Positions 41,389-50,397 of a DNA stretch of 64,000 nt are shown one piece after another. Origin of the DNA: Yoonia maritima (GTDB lineage: Bacteria > Pseudomonadota > Alphaproteobacteria > Rhodobacterales > Rhodobacteraceae). Where the stretch lies: NCBI RefSeq assembly GCF_003003285.1, contig NZ_PVTP01000013.1, forward strand, positions 1-64,000, given 5' to 3'. The notes below the pieces were generated by a model, which had not been told where the DNA came from, searched no databases, and saw only the letters and a program-made list of their open reading frames with translations. Each line of letters opens with the position of its first letter. Positions within the stretch are counted from its first letter, which is position 1. A program made the position numbers and the translations under genes.

Positions 41389-41754
41389 TTAATATTCGCC
41401 TTCCTCGCAGCGGTCATAGCGAAACGCATAGCCATTCCACACCATGATGATACCGTCAGTTTCTGCGTCTTTCATCAGGATTGACCGTTCCGTCCACGTC
41501 TGTCCGGCACCAGAGCATTCCATCTGATAGATCGTCGCATTCATGTCGTTAATATCAACAGGGTTTGTCATACGGCATTCCATCTCAACGCCGTGAAAGA
41601 CGACTTCTTCGATCTTAAGAGAACCACCATCGACACCAACAAGCGCACATTCGGAATGGGCGGTTTGTTTGTAAACACCATCATATGGCCCTGCAAAAAC
41701 AAGGACAGGCATCAAAACAGCTGCGGCGAACGAAAAAGAAGTCAGATATTTCAT
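41389..41754 (-). CDS. Small periplasmic protein, unknown
   Basis: A 121-residue secreted protein. MKYLTSFSFAAAVLMPVLVFA is a signal peptide, and the mature part begins GPYDGVYKQTAHSECALVG. Four cysteines (SECALV, MECRM, MECSGAG, DRCEEG) may form two disulfides. The pattern of short beta strands (SLKIEEVVFHGVEMECRMTN and DGIIMVWNGYAFRYDRC) suggests a small beta-sandwich. Proteins of this sort occur in Rhodobacterales; no function is known to me. It is monocistronic. Confidence 0.7.
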   Translation of the reverse strand: MKYLTSFSFAAAVLMPVLVFAGPYDGVYKQTAHSECALVGVDGGSLKIEEVVFHGVEMECRMTNPVDINDMNATIYQMECSGAGQTWTERSILMKDAETDGIIMVWNGYAFRYDRCEEGEY

Positions 41755-41906
41755 GACGTTGATATTTGCGATAAATCGCCATATTGATCAATCGTTTATA
41801 TTATCCTTGCGCCTTCGCGGGGCATGACCCCAGATAAACAGTTACCAACGCCGCATTTTTCTATAGGTTGCACAATAGGTTTTCGATGCAAGGAAAAGAC
41901 CAACCA

Positions 41907-43640
41907 ATGCCCTCATATCCGAACGGACGCGCGCAGTTGCGTGCCGCACGACAAGAAAGCCGTTCTCTTTACTGGGCCGTTGCAATCTTTAGCTTTTTCG
42001 TAAACCTTCTGATGCTAACCGGCCCATTGTATATGTTAAACGTGTACGACAGGGTTCTTAGCTCACGATCGTTCGAGACGTTGATCGCATTGTCTGCCCT
42101 CGTCGCATTTCTTTATGGAATGATGGGGATCCTTGATTATGTTCGTGGTCGGGTCATGGGGCGGATCGGAGCACGGTTTCAAGCGCGCCTTGATCGCCCG
42201 GTATTTGCAGCGGTGATGCGTGCGACAACACTGTCACGTGCCCCTCGCGAAGCGGCAACAGGCCTGCGCGACCTAGAGTCGGTTCAGCGCCTGATTACCT
42301 CACCCGCTTTGATGGCATTATTCGACCTACCATGGGCACCACTGTTTTTCTTTGGCATCTTCATTTTCCACCCAGCGATGGGCATTCTTGCCCTGTTTGG
42401 CGCGATCGTGTTGATGATTGTCGCCATCGCGAACCAAGTCACCAGCCGTAAACCGCTAGAGACCGCAAACTCCTCACGCTTTGCAGCAGATCAACTCGGC
42501 AACCAAATCCGCTCCGAAAGCGAAATGGTTCATTCTTTGGGAATGCGCAGCGCGGCCTTTGATCGCTGGCAGCTGGCACGCGGTAAATCGCTGGACGCCA
42601 GCATTTCAGCGGCTGATGCCTCTGGTACATTCACCGCAATGACCAAAACGTTTCGCCTATTTCTACAATCGGCAATGCTGGGCCTTGGCGCATACCTAGT
42701 GCTAATCAACGAACTGTCGCCCGGTGCAATGATAGCGGGGTCAATCTTGTTGGGTCGCGGGCTTGCCCCGATTGAAATGATTGTCGGCCAATGGGCCGTA
42801 TTTCAACGCGGACGTGAAGGCTGGGCTAACTTGGGCGTACTGCTTAGCGCCGTACCGCCAGACATGCCGCGTACAGAACTGCCAAAGCCCAAGGCTGCTT
42901 TACGCGTTGAGCAGGTTACCGTTGTACCGCCGGGTGAAAAACTGCCCGCACTTCGGTCAATCAGTTTCGAAGTCAAACCCGGACAAGCCGTCGGCGTGAT
43001 TGGTACGTCAGGCGCGGGAAAATCGACGCTCGCACGGGTACTGACAGGTGTTTGGCAACCAGCATCTGGTAACGTGCGTTTAGATGGCGCGTCGCTTGAA
43101 CAATATGACCCTGACGTTTTAGGCAAACACATTGGCTACTTACCTCAGCGCGTGCAACTGTTTGACGGGACGATCAAAGAAAACATCGCACGTATGCTCA
43201 TGCAACCCGACGATGCAGCCGTCGTCAAAGCCGCACAAAAAGCTGCAGCACATGACATGATTTTAAAACTACCTGACGGATATGACACACGTGTTTCTGC
43301 CAACGGTGGGCGGCTATCAGGTGGGCAAATTCAACGGATCGGTCTTGCACGCGCCCTTTATGGCGATCCGGTCGTGTTGGTGTTGGATGAACCCAACTCC
43401 AACCTGGATAACGAAGGTTCCGTTGCTCTGAACCAAGCGATCAAGGTCCTAAAATCCGAAGGAAACGTCATATTCATCATGGCTCACCGTCCCGCTGCGA
43501 TCCAGGAATGTGACACATTGCTCGTCATCGACAACGGCGCGCGGCGCGCCTATGGGCCAAAGGATGCTGTGATGGCTGAACTGGTCAAGAATCATGGCGA
43601 CATCCAGCGCTCGACCGGCAAGTCGGGAGGGGTAGCATGA
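41907..43640 (+). CDS. Type I secretion system permease/ATPase
   Basis: A 577-residue ABC half-transporter of the PrtD/HlyB type without a C39 peptidase domain. The membrane domain (about residues 20-320, with six helices) starts ESRSLYWAVAIFSFFVNLLMLTGPLYMLNVYDRV. The ATPase domain has Walker A GTSGAGKST (366-374), signature LSGGQIQRIGLARAL and Walker B VVLVLDEPNSNLD. It exports unfolded proteins, usually RTX repeats, with the HlyD partner that follows. ATG 41907 has an AAGGAAAAG site, so I prefer it to two earlier starts. A 4-bp ATGA overlap joins it to the adaptor gene. Confidence 0.92.
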   Translation: MPSYPNGRAQLRAARQESRSLYWAVAIFSFFVNLLMLTGPLYMLNVYDRVLSSRSFETLIALSALVAFLYGMMGILDYVRGRVMGRIGARFQARLDRPVFAAVMRATTLSRAPREAATGLRDLESVQRLITSPALMALFDLPWAPLFFFGIFIFHPAMGILALFGAIVLMIVAIANQVTSRKPLETANSSRFAADQLGNQIRSESEMVHSLGMRSAAFDRWQLARGKSLDASISAADASGTFTAMTKTFRLFLQSAMLGLGAYLVLINELSPGAMIAGSILLGRGLAPIEMIVGQWAVFQRGREGWANLGVLLSAVPPDMPRTELPKPKAALRVEQVTVVPPGEKLPALRSISFEVKPGQAVGVIGTSGAGKSTLARVLTGVWQPASGNVRLDGASLEQYDPDVLGKHIGYLPQRVQLFDGTIKENIARMLMQPDDAAVVKAAQKAAAHDMILKLPDGYDTRVSANGGRLSGGQIQRIGLARALYGDPVVLVLDEPNSNLDNEGSVALNQAIKVLKSEGNVIFIMAHRPAAIQECDTLLVIDNGARRAYGPKDAVMAELVKNHGDIQRSTGKSGGVA

Positions 43641-44941
43641 CCGATCAACCAGAAAACCGTTGGTCCGCAAAGAACCACTTGGGCGCTGGCGTTTTAACTC
43701 TTCTTATCCTTGTGGGCGGCTTTGGAACATGGGCTTTCCTTGCCCAAATCACAGGCGCAGTTATTACCAGTGGCCAAATCGAAGTAGACCGCAACCGACA
43801 GGTCGTTCAGCACCCTGACGGCGGGGTCGTTTCTGAAATCCTTGTCGATGAAGGTGACACTGTAATCGCAGGTGACTTACTTATCCGCCTTGACGCGACG
43901 GTCCTGCAATCAGAACTGGCCGTCGTCGAAGGGCAGCTATTTGAAATCCTTGCCCGGCGTGCGCGTCTCGAAGCAGAACGTGATGACACGGATACGCTTA
44001 CATTTTCGTCCACACTACTTGAAGTCGACACCCCCGAGGTTACAGAGCTGATCGCCGGCCAAAACCGGCTGTTCGATGCCCGCCGTGAATCCAATGACGG
44101 CGCGGTTGAACAGTTGACCCAGCAGCGTGCGCAGATCGCAAGCCAAATCAATGGAATCACAGCGCAGCAAACAGCGCTGACCACGCAGCGCAATTTAATA
44201 GCCGAAGAATTACGTGACCAACAAAGCCTACTTGATCGCGGCCTCGCCCAAGCCAGCCGCGTTCTTGCACTGCAGCGCGAAGAGGCCAGCCTTTTAGGAA
44301 CGATGGGCGAGCTAACAGCCCAAGCGGCCCAAGCAGCAGAACGCACGACAGAAATCGACCTGCAAATTCTAAGCATTGCAACCACCCGCCGCGAAGAAGC
44401 AATCACGCGCTTGCGTGATCTTCAGTACAATCAGTTGGAACTCGCCGAACGGCGCCGAACATTAGTGCGGCAGCTAGATCGACTTGATGTGCGCGCCCCT
44501 GTTTCTGGCATTATTTACGGCATGCAGGTCTTTGCGCAGCAATCGGTTATCCTACCCGCCGACCCCGTTCTTTTCTTGATCCCCCAAGACCGCCCATTGG
44601 TCATAGCAACCCAAGTTAACGTGCAAGACGTTGATCAAATTTATGTCGGCCAAGATGTGACCCTGCGCTTTTCAGCCTTTGACCGCAGCCGTACACCTGA
44701 ACTGAATGGCAAGGTGACACTTGTTTCTGCGGATGCGTTTCAGAACGAAAACTCCGGTCTGTCGTTTTACCGTGCAGAGGTTCAACTAAACGAAGGCGAG
44801 ATCGATCGCCTACCTGCAGATATGACGTTGCTTCCCGGTATGCCCGTCGAAGCGTTCATGCGCACGGCCGACCGCAGCCCGATGGCGTACTTCCTAAAAC
44901 CGTTGGCTGACTATTTCGCCAAGGCGTTCCGCGAGTCGTGA
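43637..44941 (+). CDS. HlyD family type I secretion periplasmic adaptor
   Basis: A 434-residue membrane-fusion protein. It has a cytoplasmic N-terminus and one membrane helix (about residues 18-38), then a lipoyl-like half, a long periplasmic coiled coil (LAVVEGQLFEILARRARLEAERD to LRDLQYNQLELAERRRTLVRQLDRL) and the second half with VRAPVSGIIYGMQVFAQQSVI and a beta-barrel end near PEPD-like PGMPVEAFMRTADRS. It links the ABC permease to a TolC-type outer channel. No TolC or RTX protein gene is nearby, so the exported protein is unknown. Confidence 0.92.
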   Translation: MTDQPENRWSAKNHLGAGVLTLLILVGGFGTWAFLAQITGAVITSGQIEVDRNRQVVQHPDGGVVSEILVDEGDTVIAGDLLIRLDATVLQSELAVVEGQLFEILARRARLEAERDDTDTLTFSSTLLEVDTPEVTELIAGQNRLFDARRESNDGAVEQLTQQRAQIASQINGITAQQTALTTQRNLIAEELRDQQSLLDRGLAQASRVLALQREEASLLGTMGELTAQAAQAAERTTEIDLQILSIATTRREEAITRLRDLQYNQLELAERRRTLVRQLDRLDVRAPVSGIIYGMQVFAQQSVILPADPVLFLIPQDRPLVIATQVNVQDVDQIYVGQDVTLRFSAFDRSRTPELNGKVTLVSADAFQNENSGLSFYRAEVQLNEGEIDRLPADMTLLPGMPVEAFMRTADRSPMAYFLKPLADYFAKAFRES

Positions 44942-44995
44942 TTGCACCCTGTCGTTTTGCCCGCTAGCGTTCGGGCAGAATGACAGGAGATTCCC

Positions 44996-45457
44996 ATGAG
45001 CACGATTGAAACCAAACTGGCAGAACTGGGCGTCACCCTTCCGGATGCGCCCGCCCCGGCAGCGAACTATGTCCCCTATGTGGTTATTGGCGATATGGTC
45101 CATGTATCCGGCCAGATCTCGGCCAATGCTGACGGGCTGATTATCGGAAAACTGGGTCAGGACACTGACGCCGAAGCAGGCGCTGCCGCAGCACAAACAT
45201 GCGCGGTCAACCTGCTCGCTCAACTCAAAGCAGCCTGTGGCGGCGATATCGATCGGCTCGTGCGCGTCGTAAAGCTGGTAGGCTTTGTGAACTCGACCCC
45301 AGAATTTACCGACCAACCGAAGGTAATCAACGGCGCTTCTGACTTTATGGTTGCGGCACTCGGCGATGCAGGACGCCACGCGCGGTCTGCAGTAAGCGCC
45401 GCGAGCCTGCCATTTGGCGTTGCTGTCGAAATCGAAGCGATTTTTCAGATCAAATGA
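44996..45457 (+). CDS. RidA family protein
   Basis: A 153-residue member of the YjgF/YER057c/UK114 family that hydrolyses reactive enamine/imine intermediates such as 2-aminoacrylate. It shows TIETKLAELGVTLPDAPAPAANYVPYV, VSGQISANADG, and C-terminal GDAGRHARSAVSAASLPFGVAVEIEAIFQI with the conserved arginine. The extended N-terminus places it in the longer subfamily. A CAGGAG site precedes the start. It overlaps the next gene, a glycerophosphodiesterase, by 4 bp (ATGA), and opens a run of four coupled genes. Confidence 0.94.
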   Translation: MSTIETKLAELGVTLPDAPAPAANYVPYVVIGDMVHVSGQISANADGLIIGKLGQDTDAEAGAAAAQTCAVNLLAQLKAACGGDIDRLVRVVKLVGFVNSTPEFTDQPKVINGASDFMVAALGDAGRHARSAVSAASLPFGVAVEIEAIFQIK

Positions 45458-46206
45458 CCTTGCCGCCGTCTTTCTTTGCTCGCCCGATCACGCACCGCGC
45501 CCTACATGACCGCGCTGCGGGGCGGGTGGAAAACAGCCTTGCCTCTATCCAAGCTGCCGTCGATGCAGGCTATGGCATCGAAATTGACGTACAGCTAAGC
45601 CGCGATGATCAAGCAATGGTTTTTCACGACAACCTGCTTGATCGCTTAACCCCGGAAACTGGCCCCGTCCGGGCACGCACAGGCAAAGAACTGGGCGCGA
45701 TCAAGTTAACTGGTGACGCTGGGACCATTCCAACGCTAACGCAAGTTCTGGAAACCGTCGGTGGCCGTGTGCCTTTGCTGATCGAGATCAAGGATCAAGA
45801 TGGCGCGATGGGTCCAAATGTTGGCACCCTCGAACAGGCCACTGCCGATGCGCTGAAAGACTATTCCGGCGACGTTGCGGTCATGTCGTTCAATCCGCAC
45901 AGCGTCGCCGTGATGGCGCAGATTGCCCCGAATATCCCGCGCGGGATTACAACATCAAGCTATGAGGCGCAATTCTGGCCCGAAGTCCCGGATAAAACCC
46001 GCGCCGTTTTGCGAGAGATCCCGGACTATGACCGTACCGGGGCCTGCTTTATCAGCCACGAAGCTGCCGACTTGGATCGTCCGCGCGTTGCGGAACTGAA
46101 ATCCCAAGGCGCACAGGTGCTTTGTTGGACAATCCGTTCGCCCGCAGCCGAGGCAAAAGCGCGCGAGATCGCCGAAAATGTGACCTTTGAAGGCTACCTC
46201 GCTTGA
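45454..46206 (+). CDS. Glycerophosphodiester phosphodiesterase
   Basis: A 250-residue TIM-barrel enzyme that hydrolyses glycerophosphodiesters to glycerol 3-phosphate and an alcohol. It has ITHRALHDRAAGRVENSLASIQAAVDAGYGIEIDVQLSRDDQAMVFHDNLLDRLT with catalytic HR, E/D metal ligands and HD, and later IEIKDQDG. No signal peptide is seen, so it is probably cytoplasmic and recycles phospholipid head groups. It overlaps ridA by 4 bp at the start and ends just before the GNAT-like gene. Confidence 0.92.
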   Translation: MTLPPSFFARPITHRALHDRAAGRVENSLASIQAAVDAGYGIEIDVQLSRDDQAMVFHDNLLDRLTPETGPVRARTGKELGAIKLTGDAGTIPTLTQVLETVGGRVPLLIEIKDQDGAMGPNVGTLEQATADALKDYSGDVAVMSFNPHSVAVMAQIAPNIPRGITTSSYEAQFWPEVPDKTRAVLREIPDYDRTGACFISHEAADLDRPRVAELKSQGAQVLCWTIRSPAAEAKAREIAENVTFEGYLA

Positions 46207-46237
46207 CGAAGCGCAGATCGCACCCAAGTCTGATGAT

Positions 46238-47422
46238 ATGACAGACACCCCAATCGAAGTCGCCGCCCATCCCAGCCTTGCGGACATTCACCCAGCCGAC
46301 TGGGATGCTTGCGCGTGCCCAGAGGCAACAGACGGTCGCCCCCATGATCCGTTCACGACATATCGGTTTCTAAAGGCGCTTGAAGACAGCGGGTCCGTTG
46401 GTGGTGCTAGTGGCTGGCAGCCACGCTATTTGACGGTTCGCCAAAACGGCCAAATGATCGCCGCAGCACCACTTTATGCAAAGGGACACAGTCAGGGCGA
46501 ATACATCTTTGATCACAACTGGGCGCATGCCTATGAAAACGCGGGCGGGCGATATTACCCCAAGCTCCAAATCGCAGTACCTTTTACCCCGGCCACAGGA
46601 CGCAGGTTTCTGACAAGACCGGGATATGAGGTGATCGGAATGTCCGCCCTGATCCAAGGCGCGATCCAGATCGCCGCAGACAACGAAATCTCATCCGTCC
46701 ACGCCACATTTTGTACCGAAGCAGAAGCAATCGCGGGCGCGGAAATGGGTCTGCTAGCCCGCATTGGCCAGCAATTCCACTGGGTCAACGACGGCTATAA
46801 AGACTTCGATGCATTCCTTGCCACGCTATCCAGTCGCAAGCGCAAGAACATCCGAAAAGAACGCGCACAAGCGAAAAGCTTTGGCGGAGATATCATTACC
46901 CTGACAGGCGATGATATTCAGCCCGAACATTGGGATGCATTCTGGCAGTTTTACCAAGACACGGGCAATCGCAAATGGGGCACCCCCTATCTGACGCGGA
47001 ATTTCTTTGACTGCGCTCAAGAAACCCTTCGCGACGATATGATGATGGTGCTGGCGGTGCGCGACGGCCGCGCCGTGGCTGGGGCGCTGAATTTTATCGG
47101 GCGCGAAACGCTTTACGGGCGCTATTGGGGCTGTATCGAACACCACCCCTGCCTTCACTTTGAACTTTGTTATTATCAGGCAATAGAATTCGCCATCACC
47201 CACGGCCTGTCACGGGTCGAGGCGGGTGCACAAGGCGAACACAAACTGGCGCGGGGATATCTACCCGTCACCACCCATTCGCTGCATTGGTTCGGCGATC
47301 CAGGCTTTCGAGATGCGGTCGCGCGCTATCTTGATGCCGAACGTGACGCCATCGACCACGAAATCGAAGTTCTGACCAGCTATGGTCCATTCCGCAAAAC
47401 CAACCGTGAGGAACAGCAATGA
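46238..47422 (+). CDS. GNAT/peptidogalycan-like protein (DUF482)
   Basis: A 394-residue soluble protein of the DUF482 (COG3146) family. It has [47 protein letters not shown], a central [58 protein letters not shown] and [29 protein letters not shown] near the end. The fold is two GNAT-like domains, as in FemX-type peptidyl transferases, and predicted N-acyltransferase activity is not proven. The open frame begins with a TTG 51 bases earlier, but ATG 46238 gives the usual start. Its stop overlaps phhB by 4 bp. Confidence 0.86.
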   Translation: MTDTPIEVAAHPSLADIHPADWDACACPEATDGRPHDPFTTYRFLKALEDSGSVGGASGWQPRYLTVRQNGQMIAAAPLYAKGHSQGEYIFDHNWAHAYENAGGRYYPKLQIAVPFTPATGRRFLTRPGYEVIGMSALIQGAIQIAADNEISSVHATFCTEAEAIAGAEMGLLARIGQQFHWVNDGYKDFDAFLATLSSRKRKNIRKERAQAKSFGGDIITLTGDDIQPEHWDAFWQFYQDTGNRKWGTPYLTRNFFDCAQETLRDDMMMVLAVRDGRAVAGALNFIGRETLYGRYWGCIEHHPCLHFELCYYQAIEFAITHGLSRVEAGAQGEHKLARGYLPVTTHSLHWFGDPGFRDAVARYLDAERDAIDHEIEVLTSYGPFRKTNREEQQ

Positions 47423-47718
47423 CTGACACATTGACCGAAGCCGAACGCAACGAATTGATCACCCCGCTTCTGGAAAACGGATGGGGGTTTGTGAGCGGCC
47501 GCGACGCGATTGAAAAAACCTATACGTTTTCCAACTTCATCGACGCCTTCGGCTTTATGACTCGTGCGGCGATCTGGGCCGAAAAATGGAACCATCACCC
47601 CGAATGGTCCAATATCTATAAAACCGTCTACGTCACGTTGACCACGCATGACGCAGGTGGTCTATCGGCCCTCGACGCCAAACTTGGCGCAAAATTGGAT
47701 AAACTCGCAGGGGGCTGA
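47419..47718 (+). CDS. phhB: Pterin-4a-carbinolamine dehydratase
   Basis: A 99-residue enzyme that dehydrates 4a-hydroxytetrahydropterin. The motif [30 protein letters not shown] contains the active-site histidines, and [13 protein letters not shown] is typical. It normally supports phenylalanine hydroxylase, but no hydroxylase gene is in the window; dehydratases also occur alone with Moco or other roles. The 4-bp overlap with the GNAT-like gene makes this the last gene coupled to that run, and MscS starts one base after its stop. Confidence 0.93.
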   Translation: MTDTLTEAERNELITPLLENGWGFVSGRDAIEKTYTFSNFIDAFGFMTRAAIWAEKWNHHPEWSNIYKTVYVTLTTHDAGGLSALDAKLGAKLDKLAGG

Positions 47719-47719
47719 C

Positions 47720-48565
47720 TTGGACAAGCTACTAAACACCGCCATCTGGAATGGCAAAACCATCGGAGATCTACTGACGCTTGAGTTTCTAGCCTCGATC
47801 TTTGGTAATGTCGTTGCGGCGTTACTGATCATCATCGCCGGCTTTGTGATCGGTGGCTGGTTACGAAAACGGCTCGTTCATCTTGGTGAAAACAACAAAC
47901 ATCTCGACATTACACTGTTCAATTTCCTTGGGAATATAGCGCGGTATATCGCGATTGGCTTCGCATTCCTATTTGTGTTGAACACATTTGGCGTCGAAAC
48001 CACTTCGTTCGTCGCCGTCATCGGTGCCGCAGGTTTGGCGATTGGTCTTGCTTTGCAGGGCACGCTGTCAAACGTCGCAGCTGGTGTGATGATCGTGTTC
48101 TTCCGTCCAGTAAAAATTGGTGATTTTGTCGAAGTATCCGGCCAAATGGGTACCGTAAAAGACATCACTTTGAACTTTATTGAACTGGCGTCGCCCGGCA
48201 ATCTACAAATCATCATCCCCAACGCACAGGTTTGGGGCAACACCATCGTAAACTACTCGACCTACGCCACACGACGGGCCGAATGGACATTTGGAGTTGG
48301 TTACGGCGCAAATCTTAAAAATGCCGAACAGGTTATCCGCGACACTATCCTTGCCGATCCACGCGCAAAAACGGACCCTGCCCCGTTCATTCAGGTGAAT
48401 AACCTCGGCGATAGCTCTGTTGATTTTCTGGTGCGCGTTTGGTGTGATAGCGGTGACTTTTTCCAGTTTCAGGCTGATATGAAACGTCAAGTCAAAGAGG
48501 CGCTTGATCAAGCGGGTATCGACATTCCGTTCCCGACACGAACGCTGGTTCAGTCCCAATCATAA
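47720..48565 (+). CDS. Small-conductance mechanosensitive channel (MscS family)
   Basis: A 281-residue channel. Three hydrophobic helices are seen (about residues 20-42 ASIFGNVVAALLIIIAGFVIG, 60-82 IARYIAIGFAFLFVLNTFG, 89-118), the pore helix AAGLAIGLALQGTLSNVAAGVMIV, then the beta domain RPVKIGDFVEVSGQMGTVKDI. It opens under membrane tension. I chose the TTG at 47720, which has GGGGG upstream and gives LDKLLNTAIWNGKTIGDLL, the usual family beginning; an ATG at 47648 lies inside phhB and adds 24 out-of-family residues. It follows phhB with one base between. Confidence 0.87.
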   Translation: MDKLLNTAIWNGKTIGDLLTLEFLASIFGNVVAALLIIIAGFVIGGWLRKRLVHLGENNKHLDITLFNFLGNIARYIAIGFAFLFVLNTFGVETTSFVAVIGAAGLAIGLALQGTLSNVAAGVMIVFFRPVKIGDFVEVSGQMGTVKDITLNFIELASPGNLQIIIPNAQVWGNTIVNYSTYATRRAEWTFGVGYGANLKNAEQVIRDTILADPRAKTDPAPFIQVNNLGDSSVDFLVRVWCDSGDFFQFQADMKRQVKEALDQAGIDIPFPTRTLVQSQS

Positions 48566-48569
48566 CAAA

Positions 48570-48600
48570 AAATGGGCGGTGCATTCAGCGCCGCCCATTT
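48570..48600 (-). terminator. Terminator between MscS and peroxiredoxin
   Basis: AAATGGGCGG and CCGCCCATTT arms, extended by GC/GC, around an ATTCA-type loop. On the minus strand it ends in TTTTTT after the peroxiredoxin gene; on the plus strand it follows the MscS stop, so it can serve both. Confidence 0.85.
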
Positions 48601-48604
48601 GATT

Positions 48605-49096
48605 TTATTCCATTGCCTCAAGCAATGTTTCACCAGCAGAAATTTCGCATTCACCTGGGTTCGCTTCGGCGTTCAAAATTGTAATCACGCCGTTATCTAC
48701 CAGCATCGAATACCGCTTAGACCGGTTCACGAAACCTACCGGCGCCGCGCTAAAGTTCATTCCGATTTCGGTTGTAAACGCGCTTTCGGCGTCGGCCAGC
48801 ATTGTGATGCCAGCGTCGATAGCGCCAGTTGCGTCGCCCCATGCTTTCATCACAAACGGATCATTGACCGAAATGCAGATAATTTCATCAACGCCTTTGG
48901 CTTTGAAATCATCATGCGTGATCATAAAGCTTGGTACGTGAGCCGTAGAACATGTACCAGTATACGCGCCCGGCAAACCAAAGATCACCACTTTGCGGTT
49001 CGTCAGCTTGTCTGAAAGTGACACTTGTGCTGGTCCGTCTTCGCCCATTTGCAACAATGTTGCGGCCGGAAGTGTATCACCTGTTTTGATAGTCAT
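48605..49096 (-). CDS. Peroxiredoxin (Prx5-like)
   Basis: A 163-residue thiol peroxidase. The peroxidatic cysteine is Cys49 in GLPGAYTGTCSTAHVPSFM, where the usual PGAFTPTCS is slightly changed (TGTC instead of TPTC). The rest, ISVNDPFVMKAWGDATG and RSKRYSMLVDNGVI, is typical of the Prx5/AhpE-like group that reduces hydrogen and organic peroxides with glutathione or thioredoxin. The proline-to-glycine change next to the active site may alter pKa. It is monocistronic and convergent with MscS. Confidence 0.92.
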   Translation of the reverse strand: MTIKTGDTLPAATLLQMGEDGPAQVSLSDKLTNRKVVIFGLPGAYTGTCSTAHVPSFMITHDDFKAKGVDEIICISVNDPFVMKAWGDATGAIDAGITMLADAESAFTTEIGMNFSAAPVGFVNRSKRYSMLVDNGVITILNAEANPGECEISAGETLLEAME

Positions 49097-49182
49097 TATT
49101 ATAGCCCCTTCGTGTTTGTATCTTTTGATGACTCACATATAGATGTCCCTGAAACAAGAGGGTGAACCCCAAGGAGATAGGT

Positions 49183-50397
49183 ATGGCTCACGTTGTCATT
49201 GTCGGTGCAGGTCAGGCAGGCGCGTCTCTCGCTGCGAAACTGCGCAGCGAAGGCTTTGATGGTGATGTTACACTTATCGGCGCAGAAAAGGTGCCACCTT
49301 ATCAGCGTCCGCCGCTTTCAAAGGCTTATTTACTTGGGGAAATGGCCGAAGAGCGGCTGTATCTACGGCCCGAAGAATTCTATGCTGATCAAAAGATAAA
49401 CCTGCGCCTCAATACACGCGTGGTTGCGGTCGATAGTCAAAATAAAACCATCACGCTATCTGACGAAGAAGTCATCTCTTACGATGATTTAGCTCTCACA
49501 GTCGGCGCGCATCCGCGCATGCTGCCCGCCTCGGTCGGTGGAATGCTGGACGGTATTTATGCGATGCGCGACCTGAGCGATGCGGATGCGATGGCACCTG
49601 CCCTTGTCGCCAACAAACATGTGCTGATCATCGGCGGTGGTTATATCGGACTGGAGGCGGCAGCCGTCGCCGCAAAGCGCGGGCTAAAGGTTACTTTGGT
49701 CGAAATGGCAGACCGTATTCTACAGCGCGTCGCGGCCCCAGAGACATCAGACTATTTTCGCGAGCTTCACCGCGCGCATGGCGTTGATATCCGCGAAGGT
49801 GTCGGTCTTGATCGATTGCTGGGCGACGACCACGTCACGGGTGCGCTGCTGACCGATGGCACCGAATTAGAGATCGACTTTGCTGTAGTTGGTGTTGGTA
49901 TCAACCCTGCCACGATCCTAGCTGAAAGCGCTGCCATCGCCGTCGATAATGGCATCACCACTGACAGCCACGGGCGTACTTCGGACCCACATATCTGGGC
50001 GGCAGGTGATTGCGCATCTTGTTTGTTCAAGGGCGAGCGCATCCGTCTTGAAAGCGTTGGTAACGCCATTGATCAGGCAGAGGCCGTCGCGCGCAACATC
50101 ATGGGGCGCGACGAAAAATATACGCCGAAGCCATGGTTCTGGTCTGATCAATACGACTGCAAGCTGCAAATTGCGGGGCTAAACATTGGCTATACCGATG
50201 TTTACATCCGCAAAGGGGACGCGCCCGGTGTGCAGTCCAACTGGTACTACAAAGGCGACGAACTGCTCGCTGTCGACGCGATGAACGACCCGCGCAATTA
50301 CATGATCGGCAAGCGCCTAATCGAAGCATGCCGGAGCCCTGCCCCAGCGGCGATCACCGACCCGGCCACCGACATGAAGGCGCTGTTAAAGCCGTGA
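49183..50397 (+). CDS. FAD-dependent ferredoxin reductase-like protein
   Basis: A 404-residue flavoprotein of the rhodocoxin/putidaredoxin reductase type. FAD motif HVVIVGAGQAGASLAAKLRSEGFDGDVTLIG is at the start, PPLSKAYL contacts FAD, the NAD motif is VLIIGGGYIGLEAAAVAAKRGLKVTLVEMADRIL, and WAAGDCASC is the second FAD segment. The C-terminal domain ends in RRLIEACR-like sequence. It reduces a ferredoxin partner for a cytochrome P450 or dioxygenase, none of which is nearby. ATG 49183 has AAGGAG. The stop is shared with rsmD as GTGA. Confidence 0.9.
   Translation: MAHVVIVGAGQAGASLAAKLRSEGFDGDVTLIGAEKVPPYQRPPLSKAYLLGEMAEERLYLRPEEFYADQKINLRLNTRVVAVDSQNKTITLSDEEVISYDDLALTVGAHPRMLPASVGGMLDGIYAMRDLSDADAMAPALVANKHVLIIGGGYIGLEAAAVAAKRGLKVTLVEMADRILQRVAAPETSDYFRELHRAHGVDIREGVGLDRLLGDDHVTGALLTDGTELEIDFAVVGVGINPATILAESAAIAVDNGITTDSHGRTSDPHIWAAGDCASCLFKGERIRLESVGNAIDQAEAVARNIMGRDEKYTPKPWFWSDQYDCKLQIAGLNIGYTDVYIRKGDAPGVQSNWYYKGDELLAVDAMNDPRNYMIGKRLIEACRSPAPAAITDPATDMKALLKP

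Noticed and set aside
41755..41906. RTX-type toxin or TolC gene beside the type I secretion pair
   Set aside because: I looked for glycine/aspartate nonapeptide repeats and outer-channel features in the neighbours and found none.
43807..44406. 199-codon minus-strand frame within the HlyD gene
   Set aside because: Serine/arginine-rich antisense artefact of a coiled-coil coding region.
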